From NCBI GenBank assembly GCA_016935555.1, contig JAFGQR010000022.1, positions 1 through 64,000 of the forward strand: a stretch of DNA of 64,000 nt. Direction: 5' to 3'. The stretch comes from Verrucomicrobiota bacterium. Its GTDB lineage: Bacteria; Verrucomicrobiota; Verrucomicrobiia; Limisphaerales; JAFGQR01. The translations under genes were made by a program, and so were the position numbers. Under the pieces are notes generated by a model, which had not been told where the DNA came from, searched no databases, and saw only the letters and a program-made list of their open reading frames with translations. Positions 56,719-64,000 of this stretch are shown one piece after another; within the stretch, counting starts at the first letter, position 1; the number at the start of each line of letters is the position of its first letter.

Positions 56719-59700
56719 ATGCCCATGAACGCCCCAGCATTTCCGATGACCCCCTCCCTTCCGGTGCCGGGCCGCGCCGCTCCCGGCGCGCCGCGTCAGT
56801 ATCCGATCCCAGTCCGCCCGTTTGATGGCGCCGCGAGTGCGCAGGGTCTTGTCCGCTGCGGGCCGGCAGGCGCTTGGCCGGCGGTGCTGGGGTTGCTTGC
56901 GATGGTCCTGGGCACGCAGGTTGTGGCTGCCGGCGAGCCGGCCGGGCCGCTGCCGCCCGCCGGTCCTCCGGGGTTGGCCTACACCAACGAGTTCTTTCCC
57001 GGCACGCGTTACCGCCCCACCGTGCCCACGCAGCAGGAGATCGTGGGGTTCACGCCCGGGCAGCGGGCGGCGAGCGCCGCGGAGGTGGCGCAATGCCTGC
57101 GCGCATGGGCTGGCGCGGCCCCTGAACGGACGCGCCTGGTCGAATACGCCCGCAGCCATGAAGGCCGTGCGCTGCACTACCTCGTGGTGACGGCGCCGGA
57201 GAACCTCGGGCGGCTCGAGGCGATTCGCACCGGCCTGGCCAGACTGGCCGATCCGCGCACCCTGGCCGAGGGCGAGGCCCGGCGGCTGGTGCGGGAATCG
57301 CCCGCGGTGGGGTGGGCCGGGTTCACGATTCACGGGGACGAAACGGAGGGCAGCGACGCTGCGTTGGTGCTGGTGTATCATTTGGTGGCTGCGGAGGATC
57401 CCGCCGTCGCCGAGCTGCTCAAGAACGTCGTCGTCATCGTCGATCCGCTGATGAATCCCGACGGGCGCGACCGGTTCGTGAAAACCATCGCCGAGCACCG
57501 GGGCGCCCTGCCGAACGTGGACAGCCAGTCGCTGGTTCATGCGGGGTATTGGCCCCGGGGCCGCGGCAACCATTATCTGTTTGACCTGAACCGCGACTCG
57601 ATTCTCGGGGTGCACCCTGAGACGCGCGGGCGCCTCCGGGAGTTCATCCGGTGGAACCCGCAGTTGTTCATCGACGGGCACGGCATGGGGCCGTTCGAGA
57701 CGCACCTGTTTTCGCCGCCGCGCCCGCCGATCAACCCGAACATCCCCGACGGCCGGGGGCGGTGGGCGGCGTTGTTTGCGCGGGACCAGGCGCAGGCGTT
57801 CGACCGGGAGCACCTGTTGTATTACACGGGGGAGTGGCATGAGGAGTGGTATCCGGGCTACTGCGACGCCTGGGCTTCGTCCCGAGGGGCCATCGGCATC
57901 CTCTACGAGCAGGCCCGCGTCGCCGAAAACGGCGTGCGGCGTCCCGACGGACGGATTTTGAGTTATCGGGAGTCGATGCGGCATCATGTGATTGGGGCGA
58001 TGGCCAATCTGACCACGCTCAGCCGCCATCGCCAGGCGCTGCTGGAATACTTCGTCGGCACGCGCCGGGCGGCCGTGGCCGCCGAGGGTGCGTATGCGAA
58101 CCGGACGTTTGCGGTGCTGCCGACCGCTAACCGGTCGCGTCTGCAGGACTTGGCGGCCACGCTTCAGGTGCAGGGCATCGAGGTGTTCGAGGCCGCCTCG
58201 AGCTTCGTCGCTTCCCGGGCGGTGGACCAGCTGGGGCGGTCCCTGACCAACGCCCAAGTCCCCGCCGGAACGCTGCTGGTCCCCAACCGCCAACCCCTCG
58301 GGCATCTCGTCGCGGCCATCCTCGAGTTCGATCCGCGCCTGCCCCGCGAGGTGCTGCAGGAGGAACGCCGGGAGGTGCTGCGGACCGGCCGGTCGCGCAT
58401 CTACGATGTCACCGCGTGGAACCTGACGATGTTGTTCGGCCTGGAGGCTTGGACGCTGGCGCAACCGATGCCCGCCGACCCCCGGCCATGGGCGCCGGCT
58501 TCGGCTCCGCCCAGGCGCGGCATGCTGCCCGGCGGCGGGGCGGTCGCGTGGGTGCTGGACGGTGCGGACGACCGTTCCGTGGCGGCGGCGGCGCGGCTGA
58601 TGGAGCAAGGCGTCGAAGTGCGCGTTGCGGACAAGCCCTTCCGGTTCGAGGGAACCCCGTTTGCGCGCGGGTCGGTGGTGATCACGCGCCTCGACAACCG
58701 GGGGTTTGACGGCGACCTGCAGCAAACCGTCGCGCGCACGGCCGACGCCCTCAACCTTGCCACCGTCGCAGTCGGCACCGGCCTGGGCGAAGGCGACCTG
58801 CCGGACCTGGGCGGGCGCCATTTCCGGCGGCTGCAGCCGCCGCGGATTGCGGTGTTGGGCCGGGGGGCGTTCAGCCCGACGGATTACGGGGCGACGTGGT
58901 ATGTGCTGGACAAGCATCTGGGCATTCGCCATTCGCATCTGGAGGAGGGCCGCGCGCCGGACCTGGCCCGCTACAACGTGGTGGTGGCGCCGGACCGGGG
59001 CGGGGCGCCTCTGCCGGAGGCGTTGGCCACGGCGCTGAAGGACTGGGTGAAAGGCGGCGGCACGTTGGTCGCCGTCGGCAATTCCGCCGCCCAGTTCACA
59101 CCGGAAAAAGCCGCCTTCAGCAAGGTCCGCACCTTGCCGGATGTCCTCGGCCGATTGCCCGAATACGAACTGGCCGTCCTGCGCGAGTGGCTTGCATGGA
59201 CAGGTGCGCTGCCCGCAGACGAAGCCACTTGGGCGCACACGGTCACGCCGGACCTGCGGTATCCGTGGCCGGCCGCCGGCGGCGCGTTGCCCGACGAAAA
59301 GGAGCTCAAGAAGCGCGATGCCTGGCAGGGGCTGTTCATGCCGGAAGGCACGCTGCTGGCCGGGCGTGTGGACACCAACCACTGGCTGACCGCCGGCTGC
59401 GGCGAACGGCTGCCGCTCCTCGTGGGCACCGGCCCCGTCCTCATGTCCGCCGGCGGCGTCGAAACTCCCATCCGGCACGGGTGCTGGACCCGCGCCGAGA
59501 CGAATCCGCCCGTGGTTGCCCCGGCCCACGCGGATGCGAATCCGGTGTCGGCTTCGGGCTCGGGGAAGCCCGGGACGGCGGCCAAGCCGGAATTGAAGCC
59601 GGCGCCGCGGATTGGGTGGTGCGCGCCTCCCGAGGGCATGCACCTTCAGCTGCGCATGAGCGGGCTGTTGTGGCCCGAAGCGGCCCATCGTCTTGCCAAC

Positions 59701-59859
59701 GCCGCCGCCGTCACGCGCGAGTCGTTCGGGCGCGGCCAGATCATTTTGTTTGCGGCGCCGCCCGTGTTCCGGGCCAGCTCGCGCGGTGCCATGCGGGCGT
59801 TTCAAAACGCGCTCGTTTACGGCCCAGGGTTCGGCGCCGCCCAGACCGTCACGCCGTAG
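56719..59859 (+). CDS. Large exported M14-family zinc carboxypeptidase-like protein
   Basis: This 1046-residue protein has a hydrophobic export segment near residues 50-70 (PAVLGLLAMVLGTQVVAAG). An M14 metallocarboxypeptidase domain follows (about 85-420). Zinc ligands fit HGDETEG (His/Glu near 204) and FIDGHGMG (His near 319), and the catalytic Glu fits GILYEQ (near 396). The remaining 600 residues include repeated alpha/beta segments (GGGAVAWVLDGADDRSVAAAARL, written here to its 20th residue region only for orientation, near 600) and a gatekeeper-like amidotransferase fold (VVVAPDRGGAPLP, GGTLVAVGNSAAQF, FGRGQIILFAAPPVF). Such M14 plus class-I-amidotransferase-like architecture occurs in exported PVC and Bacteroidetes proteins. 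ATG at 56725 is an alternative start. Confidence 0.88.
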   Translation: MPMNAPAFPMTPSLPVPGRAAPGAPRQYPIPVRPFDGAASAQGLVRCGPAGAWPAVLGLLAMVLGTQVVAAGEPAGPLPPAGPPGLAYTNEFFPGTRYRPTVPTQQEIVGFTPGQRAASAAEVAQCLRAWAGAAPERTRLVEYARSHEGRALHYLVVTAPENLGRLEAIRTGLARLADPRTLAEGEARRLVRESPAVGWAGFTIHGDETEGSDAALVLVYHLVAAEDPAVAELLKNVVVIVDPLMNPDGRDRFVKTIAEHRGALPNVDSQSLVHAGYWPRGRGNHYLFDLNRDSILGVHPETRGRLREFIRWNPQLFIDGHGMGPFETHLFSPPRPPINPNIPDGRGRWAALFARDQAQAFDREHLLYYTGEWHEEWYPGYCDAWASSRGAIGILYEQARVAENGVRRPDGRILSYRESMRHHVIGAMANLTTLSRHRQALLEYFVGTRRAAVAAEGAYANRTFAVLPTANRSRLQDLAATLQVQGIEVFEAASSFVASRAVDQLGRSLTNAQVPAGTLLVPNRQPLGHLVAAILEFDPRLPREVLQEERREVLRTGRSRIYDVTAWNLTMLFGLEAWTLAQPMPADPRPWAPASAPPRRGMLPGGGAVAWVLDGADDRSVAAAARLMEQGVEVRVADKPFRFEGTPFARGSVVITRLDNRGFDGDLQQTVARTADALNLATVAVGTGLGEGDLPDLGGRHFRRLQPPRIAVLGRGAFSPTDYGATWYVLDKHLGIRHSHLEEGRAPDLARYNVVVAPDRGGAPLPEALATALKDWVKGGGTLVAVGNSAAQFTPEKAAFSKVRTLPDVLGRLPEYELAVLREWLAWTGALPADEATWAHTVTPDLRYPWPAAGGALPDEKELKKRDAWQGLFMPEGTLLAGRVDTNHWLTAGCGERLPLLVGTGPVLMSAGGVETPIRHGCWTRAETNPPVVAPAHADANPVSASGSGKPGTAAKPELKPAPRIGWCAPPEGMHLQLRMSGLLWPEAAHRLANAAAVTRESFGRGQIILFAAPPVFRASSRGAMRAFQNALVYGPGFGAAQTVTP

Positions 59860-59875
59860 CGGGGATGGGGGCTTG

Positions 59876-61246
59876 CTACAGGTTGTCTCTGCCGAGGCCG
59901 TATGCCTTGAGTTTGTATTGGAGGGTGCGGCGGCTGATGCCGAGCGCTTGGGCGGCGGCTTCGCGGTTGGCGCTGACGTGGGTGAGGGTTTTGCGGATGA
60001 GGAGTTTTTCGACTTCGGCGAGGGTCATGCCGGGGCGGAGAGTGAAGGTGTGGGGATCCCGGTGCAGCTCGGTGAGGAAGGGTGGCAGGTCGGCGGGGGT
60101 GATGAGGGGGGCGGGGCAGGTGATGACGAGCCGTTCGACGAGGTTGCGGAGTTGGCGGACGTTGCCGGGCCAGGGAAAGCGCTGGCAGAGTTCCATGGTT
60201 TCGCGCGCAAACCCTTTGCGGCGGCGTTTGTGTTTGGCGGAGAAATGCCCGAGAAACGACTCGACCAGCAGCGGGATGTCCTCGGGGCGCTCGCGCAGCG
60301 GCGGCAGGGCGATGGGGACAATCTGCAGCCGGTAGAGGAGATCCTCGCGGAAGCGGCCTGCGGCGACCGCCTGCTGCAGGTTCCTGTTGGTGGCGGCAAT
60401 GAGGCGGACATTGACGCGGACGAGGTCGGTGCCGCCCACCATGCGGAAGCAGCCTTCCTCGATGACGCGGAGCAGGTCGCCCTGGCCTTTGGGGGGCAGA
60501 TCGCTGATTTCGTCGAGAAAGAGCGTGCCTTGGTTGGCGAGTTGGAACCGGCCGGGGGTGGTGGCGGTGGCGCCCGTGAAGGCGCCCTTGACATGGCCGA
60601 ACAGTTCGGACTCGGCGAGGGGCTCGGGCACGGCGGCGCAGTTGACGGTGACAAACGGGCCGGCGCTCCGGGCGCTTTGCTGGTGGATCGAGCGGGCCAC
60701 CAGTTCCTTGCCCGTGCCGCTCTCGCCTTCGAGCAGCACCGTCACGTCGCTGCGCGCCACGCTCTCGACAAGCCCGATGACGGCGCGCATGGCGTCGGTC
60801 TGGCTGATCAGGAGGCTCGGCTCGGAGCGTTTCTGCAGACGCAGGCGCAGCTCGTGGTTTTCCGCAACCAGGGCCTGGAACTCGAGCGCTTTGCGGACCA
60901 CAGCGCGCAGCCGTTTCAGGTCGATGGGCTTGGTCAGGTAATCGTAGGCCCCCTCCTTCATGGCCTCCACCGCGCTTTCCACCGTCCCGTAGGCCGTCAT
61001 CAGAATGAACACGGTGTCGCGGCTGTTCTGCTTGACGCGCGTCAGCAGCTCCAGGCCGCTGATCCCCGGCATCTTGATGTCCGAAATCACCAGGTTGAAC
61101 AGGCGCGTCTCCATGACCTTCAACGCGTCGCGCGGATCCGTGGCGGCTTCCACGTCGTAGCCCTCCCGCTGCAACGCCTCCCGCAGCCCGGCACACAACC
61201 CGGGCTCGTCGTCCACAATCAGGATCTTGATCCGCGGCTTATCCAT
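59876..61246 (-). CDS. NtrC-type sigma-54-dependent response regulator
   Basis: This 456-residue regulator has three standard parts. The receiver domain (1-120) has the acidic pocket ILIVDDEPG and the phosphorylation site Asp56 in VISDIKMPG, with FILMTAYGT and YDYLTKPID completing it. The AAA+ domain (about 140-375) has Walker A LLEGESGTGKE, the sigma-54 contact loop VKGAFTGA, Walker B GTLFLDEISDLP and the arginine-finger region RFREDLLYRLQIVPI. The C-terminal Fis-type helix-turn-helix is NREAAAQALGISRRTLQYKL. It should activate sigma-54 promoters elsewhere. Its ATG overlaps the kinase gene end by 8 bp. Confidence 0.97.
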   Translation of the reverse strand: MDKPRIKILIVDDEPGLCAGLREALQREGYDVEAATDPRDALKVMETRLFNLVISDIKMPGISGLELLTRVKQNSRDTVFILMTAYGTVESAVEAMKEGAYDYLTKPIDLKRLRAVVRKALEFQALVAENHELRLRLQKRSEPSLLISQTDAMRAVIGLVESVARSDVTVLLEGESGTGKELVARSIHQQSARSAGPFVTVNCAAVPEPLAESELFGHVKGAFTGATATTPGRFQLANQGTLFLDEISDLPPKGQGDLLRVIEEGCFRMVGGTDLVRVNVRLIAATNRNLQQAVAAGRFREDLLYRLQIVPIALPPLRERPEDIPLLVESFLGHFSAKHKRRRKGFARETMELCQRFPWPGNVRQLRNLVERLVITCPAPLITPADLPPFLTELHRDPHTFTLRPGMTLAEVEKLLIRKTLTHVSANREAAAQALGISRRTLQYKLKAYGLGRDNL

Positions 61247-61982
61247 GGTCCGTCTCCGCCCGGCGCAGCGGCAGGCGCAACGTGAACGACGCGCCGCCGC
61301 CGGGGCAGGTGGCGACGTGCACGGTGCCGCCGTGGGCGGCGAGAATCTGCTGCACAATCCAGAGACCCAGCCCCGTGCCGTCCGGCTTCGTCGTGAAATA
61401 GGGGTCGAACACGCTCGCATGCAGCTCCGCCGGCACACCCGGCCCCGAGTCCCATACCTCAATCCGCACCGCGCCCGGCTCCGTCCGGCGCGCGTCGATG
61501 TGGACGCGGCCCGATTGGCCGACGGCCTGCAGGGCGTTGATGACGAGGTTGAGCAGGGCCTGCGTCAACTGCCCGGGATCGGCCAGGAACGGCGGCAGGC
61601 CGGCTTCGACCTCGAAGTCCAGCGCGATGGCGTGCGCCTCCGCCTCCGGGCGCAGCAGCCGGCACACATGCTCGCACAGGGCGGGAAGGTTCACGCGCTC
61701 CAGCTCCACATGCGAGGTGCCCGCAAGCCGCAGAAAATGCTGGACCGTCGTCTCCAGCCGCCGCATCTCCGCGCGGATGATCTCCAGCCGGCTGGCCGTC
61801 GTCTCCTTCAAGGGCGCGCCCGAGCCCGCCAGGTCCTCCTCCAGCAGCTGAATGTGCACGTCCAGCGAGCTCAGAGGATTGCGGATTTCATGCGCCAGCC
61901 GGGCCAGCAGCCGCGACAACAGCATGCGCTTCTCCGTGGCCGCCAGTTGGGTGGCGTCTTGACCCAGCGCGGTTGACAGCAT
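61239..61982 (-). CDS. Short histidine kinase lacking a sensor domain
   Basis: This 247-residue protein consists of only the catalytic core of a histidine kinase. The dimerisation/phosphoacceptor helix has the H-box LARLAHEIRNPLSSL with His31. The ATP-binding domain follows with N-box LNLVINALQAVGQSG, G1 VWDSGPGVP, the F-box FDPYFTTKPDG and G2 GTGLGLWIVQQI. All kinase residues look intact. No membrane helix, PAS or GAF domain precedes it: the frame is open upstream to 62456, but that sequence is Arg/Gly/Pro-rich and does not look like a sensor. A GTG at 61988 is an alternative start. It is the cognate partner of the overlapping response regulator gene. Confidence 0.92.
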   Translation of the reverse strand: MLSTALGQDATQLAATEKRMLLSRLLARLAHEIRNPLSSLDVHIQLLEEDLAGSGAPLKETTASRLEIIRAEMRRLETTVQHFLRLAGTSHVELERVNLPALCEHVCRLLRPEAEAHAIALDFEVEAGLPPFLADPGQLTQALLNLVINALQAVGQSGRVHIDARRTEPGAVRIEVWDSGPGVPAELHASVFDPYFTTKPDGTGLGLWIVQQILAAHGGTVHVATCPGGGASFTLRLPLRRAETDHG

Positions 61983-62443
61983 GTGGTCCACTCGGAATGC
62001 CGCAGCAGGCCGCCCGCAAGCCCCCCCCAGCCCCGCCAGGACTCGCCCCCGACCGGCCGGCTGCGCACAAGCCAAGTATGCGCGCGGCCCGGGGCCATGT
62101 CCAAGGCCAAACGCGCGATTCGGGCCCGGGCCGGTGCCTCCGCCGGTTGTCGGTGGCGGAGCGCGGGCTTCAGTTGCTTTTCCCCCAGATGCGATGGAGC
62201 CAAGCGAGCGACTTGCGCTGCGGCAGGCTCGGAGGCATGTTCCGCAGCGATACGCGACCGAGCGGCCAACGAAGCCCCAAGGCCCGCGGACCCCGCGGCA
62301 ACACATGCCCGCTGGACGCCGACCGGGATGCCGGGAATACTCCCTCCAAAACCATGCGCCTGACGACTCCACCCGATGCCGCGGCAGACCGCCCCGGGCC
62401 CCGGGCGCCGGACGCGACCGCCAACCCGTGTGACTCCCGGCAT
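61983..62443. other. Intergenic region between kinase and methyltransferase genes
   Basis: These 461 bases separate divergent genes. All frames are open for long distances, as expected at this GC content, but none gives a convincing protein: the translations are dominated by Arg, Pro, Ala and Gly. I see no tRNA, hairpin terminator or clear promoter. Confidence 0.5.
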
Positions 62444-62926
62444 ATGAACCCGGCAAACCCCGTCCCCTCTTCGTTCCGCGGGCGCGGCGGCCTGTGGGTT
62501 GTCGCGCAGAATGTGCTCACGCTGGCCGTCGTGGCGCTCGGGGTCGTGTTTCAGGGCGACTGGAGCCGCATGCTGCTGATCAGCCTGGGCGCGGTGCTGT
62601 TTGCCGCGGGGGGCGCGGTGGGCATTGCGGGGGTGGCGGCGCTGGGCCGGAACCGGACCTCATTTCCCACGCCGGAGCGGGGCGGCGTCCTGGTGCGGCG
62701 CGGCATTTATGCGGCGATGCGGCACCCGCTTTACGCGAGCGTGATGCTGGCGTCGCTGGGCTGGGCGCTGTTGTGGCAGAGCGGCCCGGCGCTGGCCGCC
62801 GCGCTGCTGCTGATCCCTTTGCTCGACGCCAAGGCCCGCCACGAGGAACGCTGGCTGGTGAGCCATTTCCCGGATTACCCGGATTACCAGCGGCGGGTCC
62901 GGCGGTTCATTCCCGGGATCTACTGA
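62444..62926 (+). CDS. ICMT/PEMT-like membrane methyltransferase
   Basis: This 160-residue membrane protein resembles the isoprenylcysteine carboxyl methyltransferase family (ICMT/PEMT). Helices are VVAQNVLTLAVVALGVVFQ, MLLISLGAVLFAAGGAVGIA and ASVMLASLGWALL followed by ALAAALLLIPLL. The SAM-binding region is GIYAAMRHPLYASVM, and the family's C-terminal signature is KARHEERWLVSHFPDYPDYQ. Bacterial members methylate lipids, isoprenoids or unknown substrates. ATG at 62444 begins the conserved sequence; it stands alone between kinase and groEL. Confidence 0.88.
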   Translation: MNPANPVPSSFRGRGGLWVVAQNVLTLAVVALGVVFQGDWSRMLLISLGAVLFAAGGAVGIAGVAALGRNRTSFPTPERGGVLVRRGIYAAMRHPLYASVMLASLGWALLWQSGPALAAALLLIPLLDAKARHEERWLVSHFPDYPDYQRRVRRFIPGIY

Positions 62927-62978
62927 GCCGGACAGGGTGGTCGACATTCGAGGTTGGACGAAGTGTCCAAAGACAACA

Positions 62979-63004
62979 GCGGGGCTGGCGCACGCCAGCC
63001 CCGC
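62979..63004 (-). terminator. Terminator hairpin downstream of groEL
   Basis: GCGGGGCTGGC (62979-62989), a 4-base loop and GCCAGCCCCGC (62994-63004) form a perfect 11-bp stem. On the minus strand it follows the groEL stop by 36 bases and is succeeded by TGTTGTCTTT, a moderately U-rich tail. It may also stop transcription of the convergent methyltransferase gene. Confidence 0.75.
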
Positions 63005-63040
63005 CGGTGATGGCCTCGAACAGTGTGAGGCCTCAGAAGC

Positions 63041-64000
63041 TTAATAGTCCATGTCGCCCATGCCGCCGTGTCCCGGAGGCCCGCCGGCCGGTTTCTTTTC
63101 CTTTTCGGGGATTTCCGTCACCAGGCATTCGGTGGTGAGGAGCAGTCCGGCGATGGAGGCGGCGTTTTGGAGGGCGGTGCGGGTGACCTTCTTGGGGTCC
63201 ACCACCCCGGCCTTGACGAGGTCTTCGTAGTCGTCGGTGGAGACGTTGTAGCCCTCGTTGCCCTTGCGTTTCTTGACTTCCTCGACGACGACGGAGCCTT
63301 CGACCCCGGCGTTGTCGGCGAGCGCGCGGGTGGGGAACTCGACGGCGCGTTTGACGATGTCGACGCCAATCCGCTCGTCGTCGTTGGCGGGCTTGACCGT
63401 GTCGATGGCGGAGATGCAGCGCAGGAGCGCGACGCCGCCGCCGGGCACGATGCCTTCTTCGACGGCTGCGCGGGTGGCGTGCAGGGCGTCTTCGACGCGG
63501 GCTTTTTTCTCCTTCATTTCGGTTTCGGTCGCGGCGCCGACATTGATGACGGCGACGCCGCCGGCGAGTTTGGCGAGGCGTTCCTGGAGTTTCTCGCGGT
63601 CGTAGTCGGAGGTGGTTTCCTCGATCTGGCGCCGGATCTGGTTGATGCGGCCCTGGATTTCGGAGCTCTTGCCGTAGCCTTCGACGATGGTGGTGTTTTC
63701 CTTGTCGACCACGATGTTCTTGGCGCGGCCCAAGTCGCTCAATTCGAGGTTCTCGAGCTTGATGCCGAGGTCTTCCGTGATGCACTTGCCGCCGGTGAGG
63801 ATGGCGATGTCCTCGAGCATGGCTTTGCGGCGGTCGCCGAAGCCGGGGGCCTTGACGGCGCAGCAGTTCAGGGTGCCGCGCAGTTTGTTGACGACCAGGG
63901 TGGCCAGCGCCTCGCCCTCGACTTCCTCGGAGCAGATGAGCAGGGGCTTGCCGACCTTGGCGATTTTCTCGAGCAGCGGCAGCAGGTCTTTGAGGCTGCT
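63041..64000 (-). CDS. groEL: 60 kDa chaperonin GroEL, 3' part (start beyond window)
   Basis: The visible 319 residues are the C-terminal part of GroEL; the 5' end lies past position 64000. They start in the apical domain ([28 protein letters not shown], residues near the edge, shown here only to mark orientation by its first and last parts), then [24 protein letters not shown]-type hinge replaced by [36 protein letters not shown] and a final [10 protein letters not shown]. The Gly/Met-rich tail is short. The chaperonin refolds proteins with GroES, which would be expected upstream. A terminator hairpin follows at 62979-63004. Confidence 0.98.
   Translation of the reverse strand, partial: SSLKDLLPLLEKIAKVGKPLLICSEEVEGEALATLVVNKLRGTLNCCAVKAPGFGDRRKAMLEDIAILTGGKCITEDLGIKLENLELSDLGRAKNIVVDKENTTIVEGYGKSSEIQGRINQIRRQIEETTSDYDREKLQERLAKLAGGVAVINVGAATETEMKEKKARVEDALHATRAAVEEGIVPGGGVALLRCISAIDTVKPANDDERIGVDIVKRAVEFPTRALADNAGVEGSVVVEEVKKRKGNEGYNVSTDDYEDLVKAGVVDPKKVTRTALQNAASIAGLLLTTECLVTEIPEKEKKPAGGPPGHGGMGDMDY

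Noticed and set aside
56461..59805. A minus-strand frame of over 1100 codons opposite the M14 peptidase gene
   Set aside because: It is the complement of a clear exported peptidase with intact zinc motifs; the antisense translation is Arg/Pro/His-rich and lacks domains.

Overview
The window is 64 kb of very GC-rich bacterial chromosome. The gene content points to a free-living member of the Verrucomicrobiota or a close PVC relative, possibly near Limisphaerales/Pedosphaera; this is inference from gene content, since no rRNA is present. Supporting signs are a linked pgk-tpiA-secG set, many exported proteins of PVC-typical families (FGE-sulfatase-like lipoprotein, Tat-exported Gfo/Idh/MocA oxidoreductase, ThuA, NPCBM-GH27 alpha-galactosidase, PhoPQ-related hydrolase), a small RRM protein, squalene-hopene cyclase, and a secreted protein ending in an FYRL-type C-terminal module.

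Layout. 1-167 is G-rich low-complexity sequence. 168-5569 (minus) is a four-gene overlapping cluster: TolB-like propeller, two paralogous secreted proteins of unknown function, FGE-like lipoprotein. 5663-7783 (minus) is squalene-hopene cyclase. 8246-11614 holds a Tat oxidoreductase, FolE2 (minus) and an exported endonuclease/phosphatase. 11751-14309 (minus) is pgk-tpiA-secG behind a recognisable promoter. 14633-16282 (plus) is an FmdB zinc ribbon plus an unknown exported protein. 16384-18078 (minus) is ribosomal protein S1. 18373-29378 (minus) is dnaN, an iron alcohol dehydrogenase and a 2811-residue NRPS/PKS-like megaprotein. 29783-43270 (plus) carries a beta-helix acyltransferase, DinG-type helicase, ThuA, GH27, RRM protein, thioredoxin, GspF/PilC protein, xylulokinase, BatD and BatE. 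43276-44820 (minus) is a TolC-like protein; 44951-48338 (plus) holds a SEC-C/RelE-like fusion and a secreted protein. 48487-56386 (minus) is a closely spaced six-gene set (transglutaminase, PhoPQ-related hydrolase, dipeptide epimerase, EgtD-like methyltransferase, double universal stress protein, M50 protease with CBS domains). 56719-59859 (plus) is an M14 peptidase. 59876-61982 (minus) is a sigma-54 response regulator with its kinase, followed by an ICMT-like methyltransferase (plus) and the 3' part of groEL (minus).

Most striking locus. The megaprotein at 18373-26808 keeps two condensation-type, two adenylation-type and one ketoreductase-type region, but I can find no carrier domain and no thioesterase. 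Several essential residues are also replaced: the second condensation His is Arg, and the A10 lysine is Gln or Asn in the two adenylation regions. The 8.4-kb frame is nevertheless open, which fits either repurposing or early decay.

Other structure. A 67-bp repeat occurs twice, each copy upstream of a plus-strand exported enzyme. A strong intrinsic terminator lies in the presumed leader of the GH27 gene. A 24-bp inverted-repeat element sits inside the 5' part of the PhoPQ-related gene. No tRNA, rRNA, CRISPR array, prophage or transposase was seen. Family assignments come from reading the translations by eye; no database search was run.
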